Shown here: one piece after another, positions 23,554 to 35,228 of the stretch
Position numbering within the stretch: the stretch's first letter is position 1
Layout of the letters: each line of letters starts with the position of its first letter
Source of the DNA: Colocasia esculenta
Lineage: Eukaryota > Streptophyta > Magnoliopsida > Alismatales > Araceae
Direction of reading: 5' to 3'
Length of the DNA stretch: 64,000 nt
Assembly: GCA_014218235.1 (NCBI GenBank)
Contig: CM024753.1
Coordinates: 177,606,348-177,670,347, forward strand
Position numbers and translations under genes: made by a program
Notes under the pieces: model-generated
Seen by the model: only the letters and a program-made list of their open reading frames with translations
Database searches by the model: none
What the model was told of the DNA's origin: nothing

Positions 23554-25446
23554 TGTTGAACCACTCTATGGCTGTCCTTGTATTTTGGTGATAACAAAAC
23601 TTATGATGATAACATAATGAATATTTTTGTTTCATCTGTGTCGCATCAATCCCATAGCAAAATGCTAAGTCTTTCATTGATGCAATATATGGCGCACTAA
23701 AATGATAAAATCGATGTTTAATCAATATACATCGATTTCTGTTTAAAGTGCCAAAGTATCAAGCGCCGCAACGATTTGCTAAGAAGTCGATGCCATAACG
23801 ATTTGATAAGTGGCCATAACGATTTCTTCTTTGAGCGTATTGATTTGATAAGAAGTCGTTCCCATAACGATTCCTTAAGTGACCGAAATGATTTTCCAAG
23901 AAGTCGATGCCATAACGATTTCATAAGTGTTCGCAACGATTTCTTCTGTAAAGCGCAAGAAGTCGATGCCATAACGATTTCATAAGTGTTCGCAACGATT
24001 TCTTCTGTAAAGCGCAAGAAGTCGATGCCATAACGATTTCATAAGTGTTCGCAACGATTTCTTCTTTAAAGCGCATTGATTTGGTAAGAAATCGATCTCA
24101 TAACGATTCTATAAGTGAGCGCAACGACTTGCTAAGTGAGCACAACGATTTGTTAAGAAATCGTTCCCATAACGATTTCATAAGTCATGCTCATAACGAT
24201 TTCTTCATGAATTCTGATCAAACACAGATTGCCTTTATATTTCAAATATGCTTGGCGCTTAAATGAAAAGTCAAATATCTTCTGACAAAAAGCTGCATGC
24301 ATATTTCAGAGTCTTGTCAAAAAGATATGACCTCTATTTTCAGTATGTTAGCAGAAGCACAGTACCATGCATCGTTTATCATAAACACTCTTTTATGCTA
24401 ACACTCTCTTCTATGCTCACAGACATCGAAGACCATCAGAGTCTGATTAAGACAAATGAAGAGAAAGATCAGCAACGACTAGAAGAGCTCCAACGGATCT
24501 CTTCAACGGATCTATTCTAAAGCTGCTCAATATAAAAGATGGAGCATTGCTGAAGAACAAAGAGAGCCTTTTCTTGAATATCTTTGAAGGAGTGTACATC
24601 TGTGAGAAGCACCTTCACGCCACATACACTCAAGGAAAGAGAGAAAGAGCCCGAGCCAAGAAGAAGCAATCAAGCATCTCAAGCATTCAAGCTTCCGAGC
24701 TTTCTGTCTTCTTTTCTCTCTTCTGTTTCTCTCCGAGCTCATTGTATATCTGGGGAGAGTTTGGGACTGTGAGCTTTACATGAGTGTTCATCTTGTAAGG
24801 TCTCTCAGTCTGATCTTTCTAAGAAAGATCTGTGTCCAGCTGTAGGACTGTATACAGTTGTTAACCCAGCTAGGGGTTGGTGTCTAGCAGAACCTAACTG
24901 GGGTTTGTACCAGTTGTTAACCCAGCTAGGGGTTGGTGTCTAGCAGAACCTAACTGGGGTTTGTACCAGTTGTCAACCCAGCTAGGGGTTTGTGTCTAGC
25001 AGAACCTAACTGGGGTTTGTACCAGTTGTCAACCCAGCTAGGGGTTTGTGTCTAGCAGAACCGCACTGGGGTTTGTTCCAGGAGGTTGGCTTCTTTACCT
25101 GTAAGAGAAGTGGGCTGCCTTCTTGCCCGGGAAAGAGAAGAAGACCTGGTGGGGGATCCAGGGTGTTGTAAGGTCCATAAGGGGGACTGTACCCTTGGTT
25201 AGTGAAATCCCAAGAGTTTGCTTGGGGACTGGACGTAGGACTTCCATGTGGGAAGGGCCGAACCAGGATAAATCTCCTGTGTCCTTGTGTGATTGTTTAT
25301 TTGCTTCCGCACTGCACTCTCTATCACACTGAACTAACCAAGCTTTCAAGTGTTATTTTCTGTGTTTAAGATTCTATTTCAGATTTCAGAAAAACCTATT
25401 CACCCCCCCTCTAGGTTGGCTTGCTGCCGTACCAAAAGGGCCAACA
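23554..25446 (+). repeat. Sire-G 5' LTR
   Basis: Starts TGTTGAACCACT and ends ...GGGCCAACA. It includes an array of AACGATT/AATCGTT motifs (23765-24200) and four 56-bp direct repeats (24855-25078, landmark cagttgttaacccagc). ORFs in it are fortuitous. Confidence 0.95.
23765..24200. repeat. AACGATT motif and hairpin array in the Sire-G LTR
   Basis: About 15 copies of AACGATT or close variants recur every 20-40 bp, many paired with a TCGTT/TCGAT arm. The best is GAAATCGTT (24157-24165), CCCAT loop, AACGATTTC (24171-24179), a perfect 9-bp stem. A longer unit with gtcgatgccataacgattt repeats three times between about 23902 and 24040. The array is repeated in the 3' LTR from about 26998. Confidence 0.8.
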
Positions 25447-25448
25447 AG

Positions 25449-25460
25449 TGGTATCAGAGA
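25449..25460 (+). promoter_or_regulatory. Sire-G primer-binding site
   Basis: TGGTATCAGAGA begins two bases after the 5' LTR; it fits initiator methionine tRNA for 11 bases. Confidence 0.85.
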
Positions 25461-25509
25461 GAGTCTCTGAACTTTCAAAGAAGATCCAACGATCTTAGAG
25501 TAAAGATCC

Positions 25510-26240
25510 ATGGCAGCTCAAGGATATGCTGAAGGACAATCAGTCACCAGACCTCCATTCTTTGATGGAGAAGATTATCAACACTGGAAGATAAGGATGG
25601 AATGCTTCATTCGAGGCACAGACTTTGATCTGTGGCAGGTAATTGAGGTAGGTGATTTTGTTTTTATCCCTTCTGAAAACACTACTACTATCACAGCAGC
25701 AGATAAGATAAAGTTATCACTAAACTTTAAAGCTAAAAATTATTTATGTTGTGCTTTATCTAAAAAGGAATTTAGTAAAATATCTGCATGTATATTTGCT
25801 AAAGATATGTGGGACAAATTGAAGCTCACATATGAAGAAATACCCACTACGGATGAAATACCTACTGATGCTCAAGTGTTTAAAGAAACAAGACAGGAAG
25901 CTATAACTCCATCATCTTCAACTGTCGCCATTCAAAAGGAGCAACAGGAAGGACCTCATGATGTCATCCTTCCACCTGAAGAAGAAGAGTTAAAGGAGGA
26001 ACCTCAGAGTGAGGGGAGCCTCATATCCTTTTCGAAAAGGACATCTCTGAGGAAATAAGCACTGAAGAAGCTTCTGACAATGAAAAAGCTGAGGATAAAG
26101 CTCATAAAATCCAAGTAACTTCTCAGGAGACATCTTCTGTAAACAACTCCTCAGGTAGCTTCAACATTAAAGAAGAAAATGCCTATCTACTCTTGATGAA
26201 CAAAAGGAAAAGGCATTCAAATGGGTATGGTTAGAGGATG
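25510..26240 (+). pseudogene. gag: Sire-G gag remnant
   Basis: Starts at the ATG at 25510 (MAAQGYAEGQSVTRPPFFDG), 50 bases after the primer site. The N-terminal part resembles Sire-F gag (RPPFFDGEDYQHWKIRMECF, then LWQVIEVGDF, and KDMWDKLKLTYE). An acidic, glutamate-rich region follows, and a frameshift near 26035 separates 25510-26058 from a further open stretch to about 26230. There is no zinc knuckle and no pol. Whether the truncated gag is made or used is unknown; mobilisation would need proteins in trans. Confidence 0.8.
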
Positions 26241-26786
26241 CTCAAAAACATCCAATTGGTGACTACCAACTCTTCACTTCATTCTAATCTGAAGAGGAAG
26301 TAGTCATCCTCTAGTTTTAGTTTTGTATTTTTAATGTACATTTATGTTTGTTATATTCAGTAAGCTACAATGCTACTAACAGTGTTTGCAAGTTTTCTGT
26401 TAAGATGTATGCAGATAAAAATCCTGAAGACTTGACAAACAACATGTCAAAGGTCAAGAGCAACAAGATCAGACTTGCCACACATTAAGAGGGAGTCTCT
26501 CACTCAGGGGGAGCACAGACTAAGGGGGAGTTATTCATTTATGTCAATCATTGTTGAACCCCTCTATGGTAAGAAGTTCTCTCTAAGGGGGAGAGAAATG
26601 CATGGTAAGATCCTTCCTTTTTGGTTAGTGACAAAAAGGGGGAGAGTATGTATGCACTATGAATTTTCTGTATGTCTCTGCATGTTTCAAGATTTAATTC
26701 TGCATGTTTTCATGATTTAAAGCGTTTCATGATTATCCCTATCAGAAAATTCGCATAAATTTTGTCATCACCAAAAAGGGGGAGAT
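26241..26786 (+). other. Sire-G 3' non-coding region with repeated polypurine motifs
   Basis: AGGGGGAG motifs occur near 26507, 26524, 26585 and 26637, and the last, AAAAAGGGGGAGAT, lies directly before the 3' LTR (to 26786). A short copy of the LTR start (TTGTTGAACCCCTCTATGG, about 26549) lies inside this region. No gene. Confidence 0.8.
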
Positions 26787-28680
26787 TGTTGAACCACTCT
26801 ATGGCTGTCCTTGTATTTTGGTGATAACAAAACTTATGATGATAACATAATGAATATTTTTGTTTCATCTGTGTCGCATCAATCCCATAGCAAAATGCTA
26901 AGTCTTTCATTGATGCAATATATGGCGCACTAAAATGATAAAATCGATGTTTAATCAATATACATCGATTTCTGTTTAAAGTGCCAAAGTATCAAGCGCC
27001 GCAACGATTTGCTAAGAAGTCGATGCCATAACGATTTGATAAGTGGCCATAACGATTTCTTCTTTGAGCGTATTGATTTGATAAGAAGTCGTTCCCATAA
27101 CGATTCCTTAAGTGACCGAAATGATTTTCCAAGAAGTCGATGCCATAACGATTTCATAAGTGTTCGCAACGATTTCTTCTGTAAAGCGCAAGAAGTCGAT
27201 GCCATAACGATTTCATAAGTGTTCGCAACGATTTCTTCTGTAAAGCGCAAGAAGTCGATGCCATAACGATTTCATAAGTGTTCGCAACGATTTCTTCTTT
27301 AAAGCGCATTGATTTGGTAAGAAATCGATCTCATAACGATTCTATAAGTGAGCGCAACGACTTGCTAAGTGAGCACAACGATTTGTTAAGAAATCGTTCC
27401 CATAACGATTTCATAAGTCATGCTCATAACGATTTCTTCATGAATTCTGATCAAACACAGATTGCCTTTATATTTCAAATATGCTTGGCGCTTAAATGAA
27501 AAGTCAAATATCTTCTGACAAAAAGCTGCATGCATATTTCAGAGTCTTGTCAAAAAAGATATGACCTCTATTTTCAGTATGTTAGCAGAAGCACAGTACC
27601 ATGCATCGTTTATCATAAACACTCTTTTATGCTAACACTCTCTTCTATGCTCACAGACATCGAAGACCATCAGAGTCTGATTAAGACAAATGAAGAGAAA
27701 GATCAGCAACGACTAGAAGAGCTCCAACGGATCTCTTCAACGGATCTATTCTAAAGCTGCTCAATATAAAAGATGGAGCATTGCTGAAGAACAAAGAGAG
27801 CCTTTTCTTGAATATCTTTGAAGGAGTGTACATCTGTGAGAAGCACCTTCACGCCACATACACTCAAGGAAAGAGAGAAAGAGCCCGAGCCAAGAAGAAG
27901 CAATCAAGCGTCTCAAGCATTCAAGCTTCCGAGCTTTCTGTCTTCTTTTCTCTCTTCTGTTTCTCTCCGAGCTCATTGTATATCTGGGGAGAGTTTGGGA
28001 CTATGAGCTTTACATGAGTGTTCATCTTGTAAGGTCTCTCAGTCTGATCTTTCTAAGAAAGATCTGTGTCCAGCTGTAGGACTGTATACAGTTGTTAACC
28101 CAGCTAGGGGTTGGTGTCTAGCAGAACCTAACTGGGGTTTGTACCAGTTGTTAACCCAGCTAGGGGTTGGTGTCTAGCAGAACCTAACTGGGGTTTGTAC
28201 CAGTTGTCAACCCAGCTAGGGGTTTGTGTCTAGCAGAACCTAACTGGGGTTTGTACCAGTTGTCAACCCAGCTAGGGGTTTGTGTCTAGCAGAACCGCAC
28301 TGGGGTTTGTTCCAGGAGGTTGGCTTCTTTACCTGTAAGAGAAGTGGGCTGCCTTCTTGCCCGGGAAAGAGAAGAAGACCTGGTGGGGGATCCAGGGTGT
28401 TGTAAGGTCCATAAGGGGGACTGTACCCTTGGTTAGTGAAATCCCAAGAGTTTGCTTGGGGACTGGACGTAGGACTTCCATGTGGGAAGGGCCGAACCAG
28501 GATAAATCTCCTGTGTCCTTGTGTGATTGTTTATTTGCTTCCGCACTGCACTCTCTATCACACTGAACTAACCAAGCTTTCAAGTGTTATTTTCTGTGTT
28601 TAAGATTCTATTTCAGATTTCAGAAAAACCTATTCACCCCCCCTCTAGGTTGGCTTGCTGCCGTACCAAAAGGGCCAACA
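26787..28680 (+). repeat. Sire-G 3' LTR
   Basis: A 1894-bp copy of 23554-25446, differing by one extra A near 27557, A/G in aagcgtctc (about 27909) and G/A in gactatgag (about 28003). Confidence 0.95.
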
Positions 28681-29337
28681 ATGATTGGCTCTCTACTCTA
28701 TCTTACAACTTCTAGACCAGATATTCAGTTTAGTGTGTGTTTGTGTGCTAGATTTCAGTCTAATCCTAAGGAAAGTCACATGTTAGCTGTTAAGAGAATT
28801 ATCAAATATCTTGTTGGAACATGTGATTTAGGAATTTGGTATCCTGTTAATTGCAAGCTAGATTTGATTGCCTATTGTGATGCTGACTATGCTGGGTGTA
28901 AATTAGATAGAAAAAGCACAAGTGGCTTGTGTTTATTTCTAAGTGGGTGCCTTATTTCTTGGGCTTCCAAGAAGCAACATTCAGTTGCACTGTCAACTGC
29001 AGAGGCTGAATATGTTGCAGCAGGTAGATGTGGAACTCAGATTCTCTAGGTGAAACATCAACTTCTCGATTACAACCAAGATTTAGGTTGTGTACCCATC
29101 CTATGTGATAACACAAGTGCAATAAATCTGTCTAAGAACCCCATTCAGCATTCTAGAACTAAGCATATTGAGATTAGGCATCATTTCTTGAGAGATGAGG
29201 TTGCAAAGAAGTCCTTTGAGCTCCATTTCATTGAAACTGAAAAACAAGTTGCAGACATTTTCACTAAACCCCTTCTTGAAAACAGATTTTCATCCTTGAG
29301 GAGAGAACTTGGTCTTTGTAAATGTCCACATTCTTGA
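28681..29337 (+). pseudogene. pol: Sire-F RNase H, C-terminal part of pol
   Basis: Continues the frame interrupted at 23553, after the duplicated ATGAT. MIGSLLYLTTSRPDIQ opens the connection domain. RNase H follows: YCDADYAGCKLDRKSTSG (catalytic aspartate), STAEAEYVAA (catalytic glutamate), CDNTSAI (catalytic aspartate), and RTKHIEIRHHFLRDEV with VADIFTKPL at the end. One stop (TAG, 29047-29049), at a position that is usually tryptophan in this family, interrupts it. The ATG here is part of the duplicated target, not a start codon. Confidence 0.9.
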
Positions 29338-31050
29338 TCTCTCTTTAAGTTTGGGTTGAGTGTTATGCACTGTTTAAGGGGGAGTTCTTTTCATATCATA
29401 ACCCTTTGCTTCCTTCAGTCACATTGTCCATATCTCTCTCAATTCCACTTCCATTTCCTTTGGACAATAAATTCTTCAACTCTTATTGTGTTGAAATTTC
29501 TTGGTATATCAAATGGTGACTTGGAGAAAGACAGGTTATGCTTGTCTGGACACTTTCACTATGCGAGAGTATATGTCTCCGCCAAGTACTAAGAAATGAA
29601 TATGCAATTGCTGAGGGGGAGCTCTTATTGTTAAAAGAAAATTATCTTTCTTGATTTCAACAAACTTGCATCTCTTTATTTTGATAGGAAATGATTGAAA
29701 TCATCATCTCAGGGGGAGCTAGAAAATTCAAGTCATGACTTTTGCAAAATTCATAACTTTTCTTGCATTTCATCAATTTCCTGCATGATGTCATCATTCA
29801 GATATCTACAGTCTCCAAATGATCCTTTGAGTGATCTATCATATTTTTTACTAATTAACTGTCAACTATATTTTTCAACCCACAGAAATTCAGAACTCTT
29901 CCAAGATTGAAAACAACTTGTGTCTTGAAATTAAAACAACTCTTTGTTTGCAACTGATGTTGGATAAAATTGATTTCTATCTTACAAAACTCTCAAAAAT
30001 TTGAAAATTCCACAGAGCAATGACATTTATGCTGAGAAACTGCACACCTTCACAATGAATGAAGTGTCATGCATGTCATGAGGCACTAATGTTATCTCTG
30101 TTCAAAGGGGATAAAAACTTCAAAAATAAATTCAAAATACAGTAAAAATGTGCTATAATTTTTTATAATGACTGAGTAACTGGAAATATTGGCGTCTACA
30201 AAACGTATATTTTCATGTCAAAAGGTCATTATTTACCCCTTTGAGACTTGACAATGCATAAATCCTAAGTATCCAGGGACTATGGTGTGTAAAAAGCACT
30301 AGTACTTGAGTGAAAAAGATTTATATCATTTGATAGTCTATTACAAAAACAAAATATGTGTGTTAATGAAGTTTTGTTTAGAAAGAATCATTTTCATTTA
30401 TCATCAAGTTGTTCCTTAAGATTGTGTTATTTTCAAAACAAGTGCATTCAGTCTAGAGGATATCTTTATTTCTTTAACATTGAGAAATATGGTAGCTTAT
30501 AGTTGATTGTTAGATATATTATATCCCTCAAATCATCATTTCAGTGACTCAAATTTTGAATGCTCATATCCTATTGGAAATTGTTTAAAACTTGAATTGT
30601 GATGAATTTCTTGCAAAATATAGCAAATGAATTTTTAAATATCTTAAAAATCCTTGAAATGACTATTTCTCTCATTGATTATCTTTTTAAAGAAGTCCCA
30701 AAAATTTCTCAAAAATCTCACAAAAAAATTCAATTTTTTCTTCAAGGCCAGGTCGACACCATCCTATCTCGTATCGACACACACCCTAGGTCAGGTCGAC
30801 ACTACAGTCTTCCAGTGTTGACACTGCCCCCTTGCCAGACCTTTTTAAACTGTGGGTTCCGGATAAGTCCTTGTTGTTCCTGCGGGGTATTGCACCACTG
30901 CAAACCCTTTTTTAGGCATCAGGTCGACCCGACGGTCTTCTTCTCTCATTTCCGACAAGAAATTCCACATCTTCTCTCTCAATCACATACCTTTCTCAAT
31001 CGTCTCTCTTCTCCTTCATCAACTCCCGATTCCACTCCTTTCTTGCAACT
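29338..31050 (+). other. Sire-F spacer between pol and the 3' ORF
   Basis: Non-coding, AT-rich. Polypurine-like motifs with AGGGGGAG lie near 29376, 29613 and 29710. GTCGACAC motifs like those of the LTR reappear at about 30752-30800. ORFs up to 152 codons occur but have no recognisable product. Confidence 0.6.
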
Positions 31051-33032
31051 ATGGTGAGAAAAATGGGTCCTCGCCGTGGAGCAAGATCTCAGGCCTCATC
31101 TAGGCCAGTTCCGGCAGAGGATGATGTTCCTCAATTCGAAAGAAGAACCAAAAGGCGCAATGACCCTGCAGAGCAACCAGGGTCCTCCTCTGCACCTCAG
31201 CCAGCAGCCAAGAGAGGTAGACCCTCTTCTTCGGGCAGGGGTAGGGTTTCTAGACCTGAGAATCCGGGCTCCTCTTCTGGAGATTCTACAGAGTCATCTT
31301 CATCATCTTCGTCTGAGTCTTCCAAGTCTCAAGACACCATTAGTGAAGCCAAGCTAATTCTGAAACCCAGAAAAGTGGATTTGACAGATATTCAGCTAGC
31401 AAACACCTTTCCAGAAATTCAGACCTACTTCTCTTTTCAGTCTTGGTTACTCTTTATTTCTGAATTTTAAATTATCTATCCAAGACTTGTTAGGGAATTC
31501 TACAAGAACTTGAAATGCACAGATGAAGGGTTTCAATCAAAGGTTAAGGGGATTGCTATTGACTTGCCCACAGACATAGCTGCCTCAATTTTCAAAGTAC
31601 CAGATGAAGGGGCAGATTATCACAATTTCGAACTTGATCTTCATGAAGCCTATACCATCATGACAGGCCTTCCTGCTGATAAATCTGATCCAAAACAAAC
31701 CTTTGTCACCAAATTTAACACAAACACATTTCCCCTTGTGTTGAGGGTCATCCACCATATGTTGACCACCATAATTACCCCTCAAGGTGGTGGAAGGGAC
31801 AGGCTAACAGATATTCAGAGGTTCATTCTCTATTGCATGGTAAAAGACATCAAAATCAATCTCCATGTAATATTGTATCAAATCATATCTGAAACAACCA
31901 AGAAAGACCTCAAGAGATCTCTTCCATATGCTGCACACCTGACTTCAGTGTTCCAGCACTTTGGTGTGCCTTTAGATAATGAGAAATCCCAGTCTATCCC
32001 TAAATCCAACATCTACACCTTTAAGAATATTCAGAAATTCATGGGATTTAGAGTGGAGGGTACTCAAGTTAGGAGAGGGCCAGTTGTAGTTGAGGCCCCT
32101 CAAGCTGAAGAGGAACAGCCTCAAGATCAAGGGGACCAGCCCCAGGGTGAAGAGGAACAGCCTCAAGGTCAAGGGGACCAGCCCCAGGGTCAAGAGGAAC
32201 AGCCTCAAGCTCAAGGGGACCAGCCCCAAGGTCAAGAGGATCAGCCTCCTTTGAATGAGGATCAGCCTCAAGTCTCAACTGAAGGTGACATTCCATTTCA
32301 TGCCCCACTCTCACCTCAGTTTCAACATTCCTCTCCTCAACCCACATTTCAAGCATCCACATCCTCTGGTGGACCTTCTGTTCCACCAGAGTTGTTCTCT
32401 TTTTAAATGACAAATTGACACCTTGAACACCTCTATTCAAACCATGTCACAAGCTTTTGAGTTGAGGATTCAACGGTTGGAGAACACTGTGTCTGCCAAG
32501 TTCATAGAGCAAAAAGCTGCCTCAGACTATGCAGCTCAAAGATTCAACAGATTAATTGGTACAATGGCAGATGCTTCAATTCAGCTGAAGGAGCACCAGC
32601 AAAAGTTGGAGACAGTTCTTCAGGGAATTTTGGCAAATTCTCAAGCTGATGTCTTCAACACCAACCAGACATTACATGAGATCACCAGCACTAGAATGTC
32701 TTGCTCATTTTGTGGATGATTTGGAGAGCATGAGGAATTTCAATGCACACATTGACAACCAAATCACTGATTTGACAAAGGAATTCAAGATCATGCAAAG
32801 GCCTGGTTGGTCAGCTGGATCCTCTTCCTCTTCACAACCCATATCAGCTGATCTAGCCAGAATTCAAGCTACTTTGATAGAAAATTCAGATAGAATGGAA
32901 CATTTCTTGCACACAAAACTCACAACCATTCAAGAACAAATCAAGTCCAGCTTGACTTTCATGGAGAAAAGACTGTCTGATATAGAAACAATCTTAGTTC
33001 CCATTCCTACTCCTCCTCCACCTTCTACATAA
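31051..33032 (+). pseudogene. Sire-F additional 3' ORF (plant transposon protein-like), broken
   Basis: Starts at the ATG at 31051 with a basic, serine-rich N-terminus (31051-31370). After a single TAA (31468-31470) the same frame continues with IIYPRLVREFYKNLK and a helical domain to about 32060. This resembles the plant transposon protein family often annotated as Transposase_32, found in Copia and Gypsy elements. A glutamine/proline repeat follows (42-bp units, 32107-32232). The frame ends at 32404-32406, and a shifted frame (about 32412-33032) encodes a coiled-coil-like C-terminus. Function unknown. Its position after pol is that of the extra, sometimes env-like, ORF of Sireviruses, but I see no signal peptide or membrane segment. 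Confidence 0.65.
32107..32270 (+). repeat. 42-bp minisatellite in the Sire-F 3' ORF
   Basis: Three 42-bp units start at 32107, 32149 and 32191, and a partial one at 32233. Each encodes 14 residues of the EEQPQxQGDQPQG type, so copy-number change keeps the frame. Confidence 0.9.
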
Positions 33033-33457
33033 TGTATTTCTTTTGATGATGTCAAAGGGGGAGAAGAAAGAAAGAGAACAAGAAATGATTGTAATCCTTT
33101 TGGAAAGATTGTAATGTTTCTCTTGAATGAAATGAAATGATTTTTGCTTAGCTTGAATGAATTTCTCATTTGTGTCTTCAATTCAATGTGATTGAACATT
33201 GTTATGTGAATGTGAATGTATGAATGCTTGTCAAGTTGCTTGACCTTCTCTATGCACAAGCAACTAACTTACTTCAAGTAACATTGTATTTGTGAAGTAC
33301 AACCATCAATTGTGACTGAGTTTTTATTTAAAGGTCTTTGACAAGCATGAACACAAAAGAAAAATAAGGACTTTGAAAAACCAAAAATTGCTTAAAATCA
33401 CATCTCATCAAAACCTCATTGTCATATGGATTTAATGTTGTCATCATCAAAAAGGGG

Positions 33458-33472
33458 GAGATTGTTGGGTTG
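33458..33472 (+). promoter_or_regulatory. Sire-F polypurine tract
   Basis: AAAAAGGGGGAGAT directly precedes the 3' LTR, as required for plus-strand priming. A second purine run (aaaggggga) lies near 33055. Confidence 0.85.
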
Positions 33473-35228
33473 AGTGTGATTTCATATCATTTCCCCTCTT
33501 ATTTTGATGATGACAAATGTGATTTGAATACAAATTAATTGAAACATGATAAACACATTTCACCTGAAATACATATTCAAAAAACATGCTTCAAAGCACA
33601 CTTATCATTTGTACTCATAATATAATATTTTACTAATGATATAAGTGTTTAATTTTCAGGTATAAAGACTTTTTGCAAAGATGGTGTCGACACACCCCAC
33701 AATGATGTCGACACAACACCTCAGACTCAAAGGCAAAAAGATGAAGAAATGCTAAGATTGTGTCGACACTAGTCAAAGAGCAGGTCGACACGAGTTGCAG
33801 ATTCCAGGAATTAGTCTACCCAGGTCGACACAGGATGAGGGCAGGTCGACACTGGACCTCGCTCCCAGAACAGCCTATTTTCAGAATTGGGACAGCAGGT
33901 CGACACCACCACCAGGGCAGGTCGACACTGGATCAATTCCCAGAACAGCCTGTTTTCAGAATTGGGATAGCAGGTCGACACCACCACCAGGGCAGGTCGA
34001 CACTGGATCAATTCCCAGAACAGCCTGTTTACAGAATGGAACAACAGGTCGACGCAATATGAGAGCAGGTCGACACTGGACCTCATTCCCAGAACAGCCT
34101 GTTGTCAGATTTGGGACAGTGTGTCGACACCACCACCAGGGCAGGTCGACACACTACGGAAATATTCTGACTTAAGATGGATGATTGCCACGTGTCAGCC
34201 TAGGGCGATGGTGTATCAACCTAGGATCGTGTGCCCTTGTACCTAAAGGGTATCTTTGGAATCTTTTGGGTATAAAAGGCCCCCAATTGGCTATCCATTG
34301 TATCAAGAGACCCAACGAACTCTTGGAGCCTCCAGAAAGTTCCCTTTGGCGGCGAGAAGAGTTCATCTCCCTCCTCTTCTCTCCTGGTGACTTCTGAAGA
34401 CCAATTCTCATCAATTCGATTGTGAGAATTGGGGTGTGATCGTTGAAGAAGCATTTGAAGCGCCTCAAGGAAGCAGATCAAGTAGAAAGATCCCCAAGTT
34501 CAAAAGTGCAGAGCATCGCTTGGGACTTCAAGAATCCAAGCCTCTTCCCAATCTGAGCTTCTACAAGGGAGTACACTGAAGAACAAAGTCTTTTCATATA
34601 ATCCTCATTGTACTTCTGTTCTTCTGAGACATTTTGAGATTGTGCAAGTGCTTCTGCATAATTCTCATGAATGTTCTCATGTTCGACATGATCTGCTGCT
34701 AGAAGATCTATGTCTTGTGTTGGTGTCTAGCAAAGTTGTTTGTGAGCTACTGTGCTCAGTTTGAGTCGTCGAACTCAAGTGTTTGTTGAGCAGTCTTGCT
34801 CAGGGATCTAGCGTAGTCTTACTCTAGAGTTGTGTGAGTTGTAAGCTCAGGTGTTGGAGTTGTCTGGCTCCAGTAGGTGTGTTACCCAAGTTGTTTAGTG
34901 AATCCTCACTGGGTGTGAGGGGTGGATGTAGGAATCACATGGGTTATTTCCGAACCACCTAAAAATCTCTATGCACTTGTCTATTTGTGGTTTGATTCTA
35001 TTATCCGTTAGATGCTTGCATATGATCGTTTAAGATTCACTTAATCAACTTGTTTCTCATCTATTTTATCAACTCACTTAACATCTCATCAGATCTGTAT
35101 TTTTCACTGTTAAATTGCCTCTGATTCTCAAAGTATTTTTAAATTGCTTAAGCTTCCGCATAGAGTGGCATAGATCTATTCATCCCCCCCCCTGCTAGAT
35201 CTTATCCATCCTTGTCCTCGATCCTTCA
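33473..35228 (+). repeat. Sire-F 3' LTR
   Basis: Copy of 16990-18741 with about 33 substitutions and a 24-bp insertion (near 34198-34222). It ends ...GATCCTTCA followed by the target copy ATCTG. Confidence 0.93.

Larger units (their letters stand above)
23554..28680 (+). mobile_element. Sire-G: young, non-autonomous Copia element with gag remnants only
   Basis: LTRs at 23554-25446 and 26787-28680 differ by about two substitutions and one single-base indel over 1893 bp. The 5-bp target ATGAT is duplicated (23549-23553 and 28681-28685). The primer site is at 25449 and a polypurine tract precedes the 3' LTR. Only 1.34 kb lies between the LTRs; it codes for part of gag and lacks protease, integrase, RT and RNase H. 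It splits the Sire-F pol frame. Confidence 0.95.
16990..35228 (+). mobile_element. Sire-F: Sirevirus-type Ty1/Copia element
   Basis: It has LTRs of 1752 bp (16990-18741) and 1756 bp (33473-35228), a TGGTATCAGAGC primer site and a polypurine tract. Gag is followed by pol in Copia order (protease, integrase, RT, RNase H) and by an additional 3' ORF. Flanks are ATCCG (16985-16989) and ATCTG (35229-35233), a 5-bp target duplication with one change. The 182-bp repeat resumes in register after it. Pol is interrupted by Sire-G at 23554-28680. The extra 3' ORF and multiple polypurine-like motifs are Sirevirus traits. Confidence 0.92.

Noticed and set aside
23718..24266. Repetitive ORFs rich in HND or KSLW
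   Set aside because: Translations of the AACGATT array in the Sire-G LTR; they occur identically in the other LTR and have no gene context.
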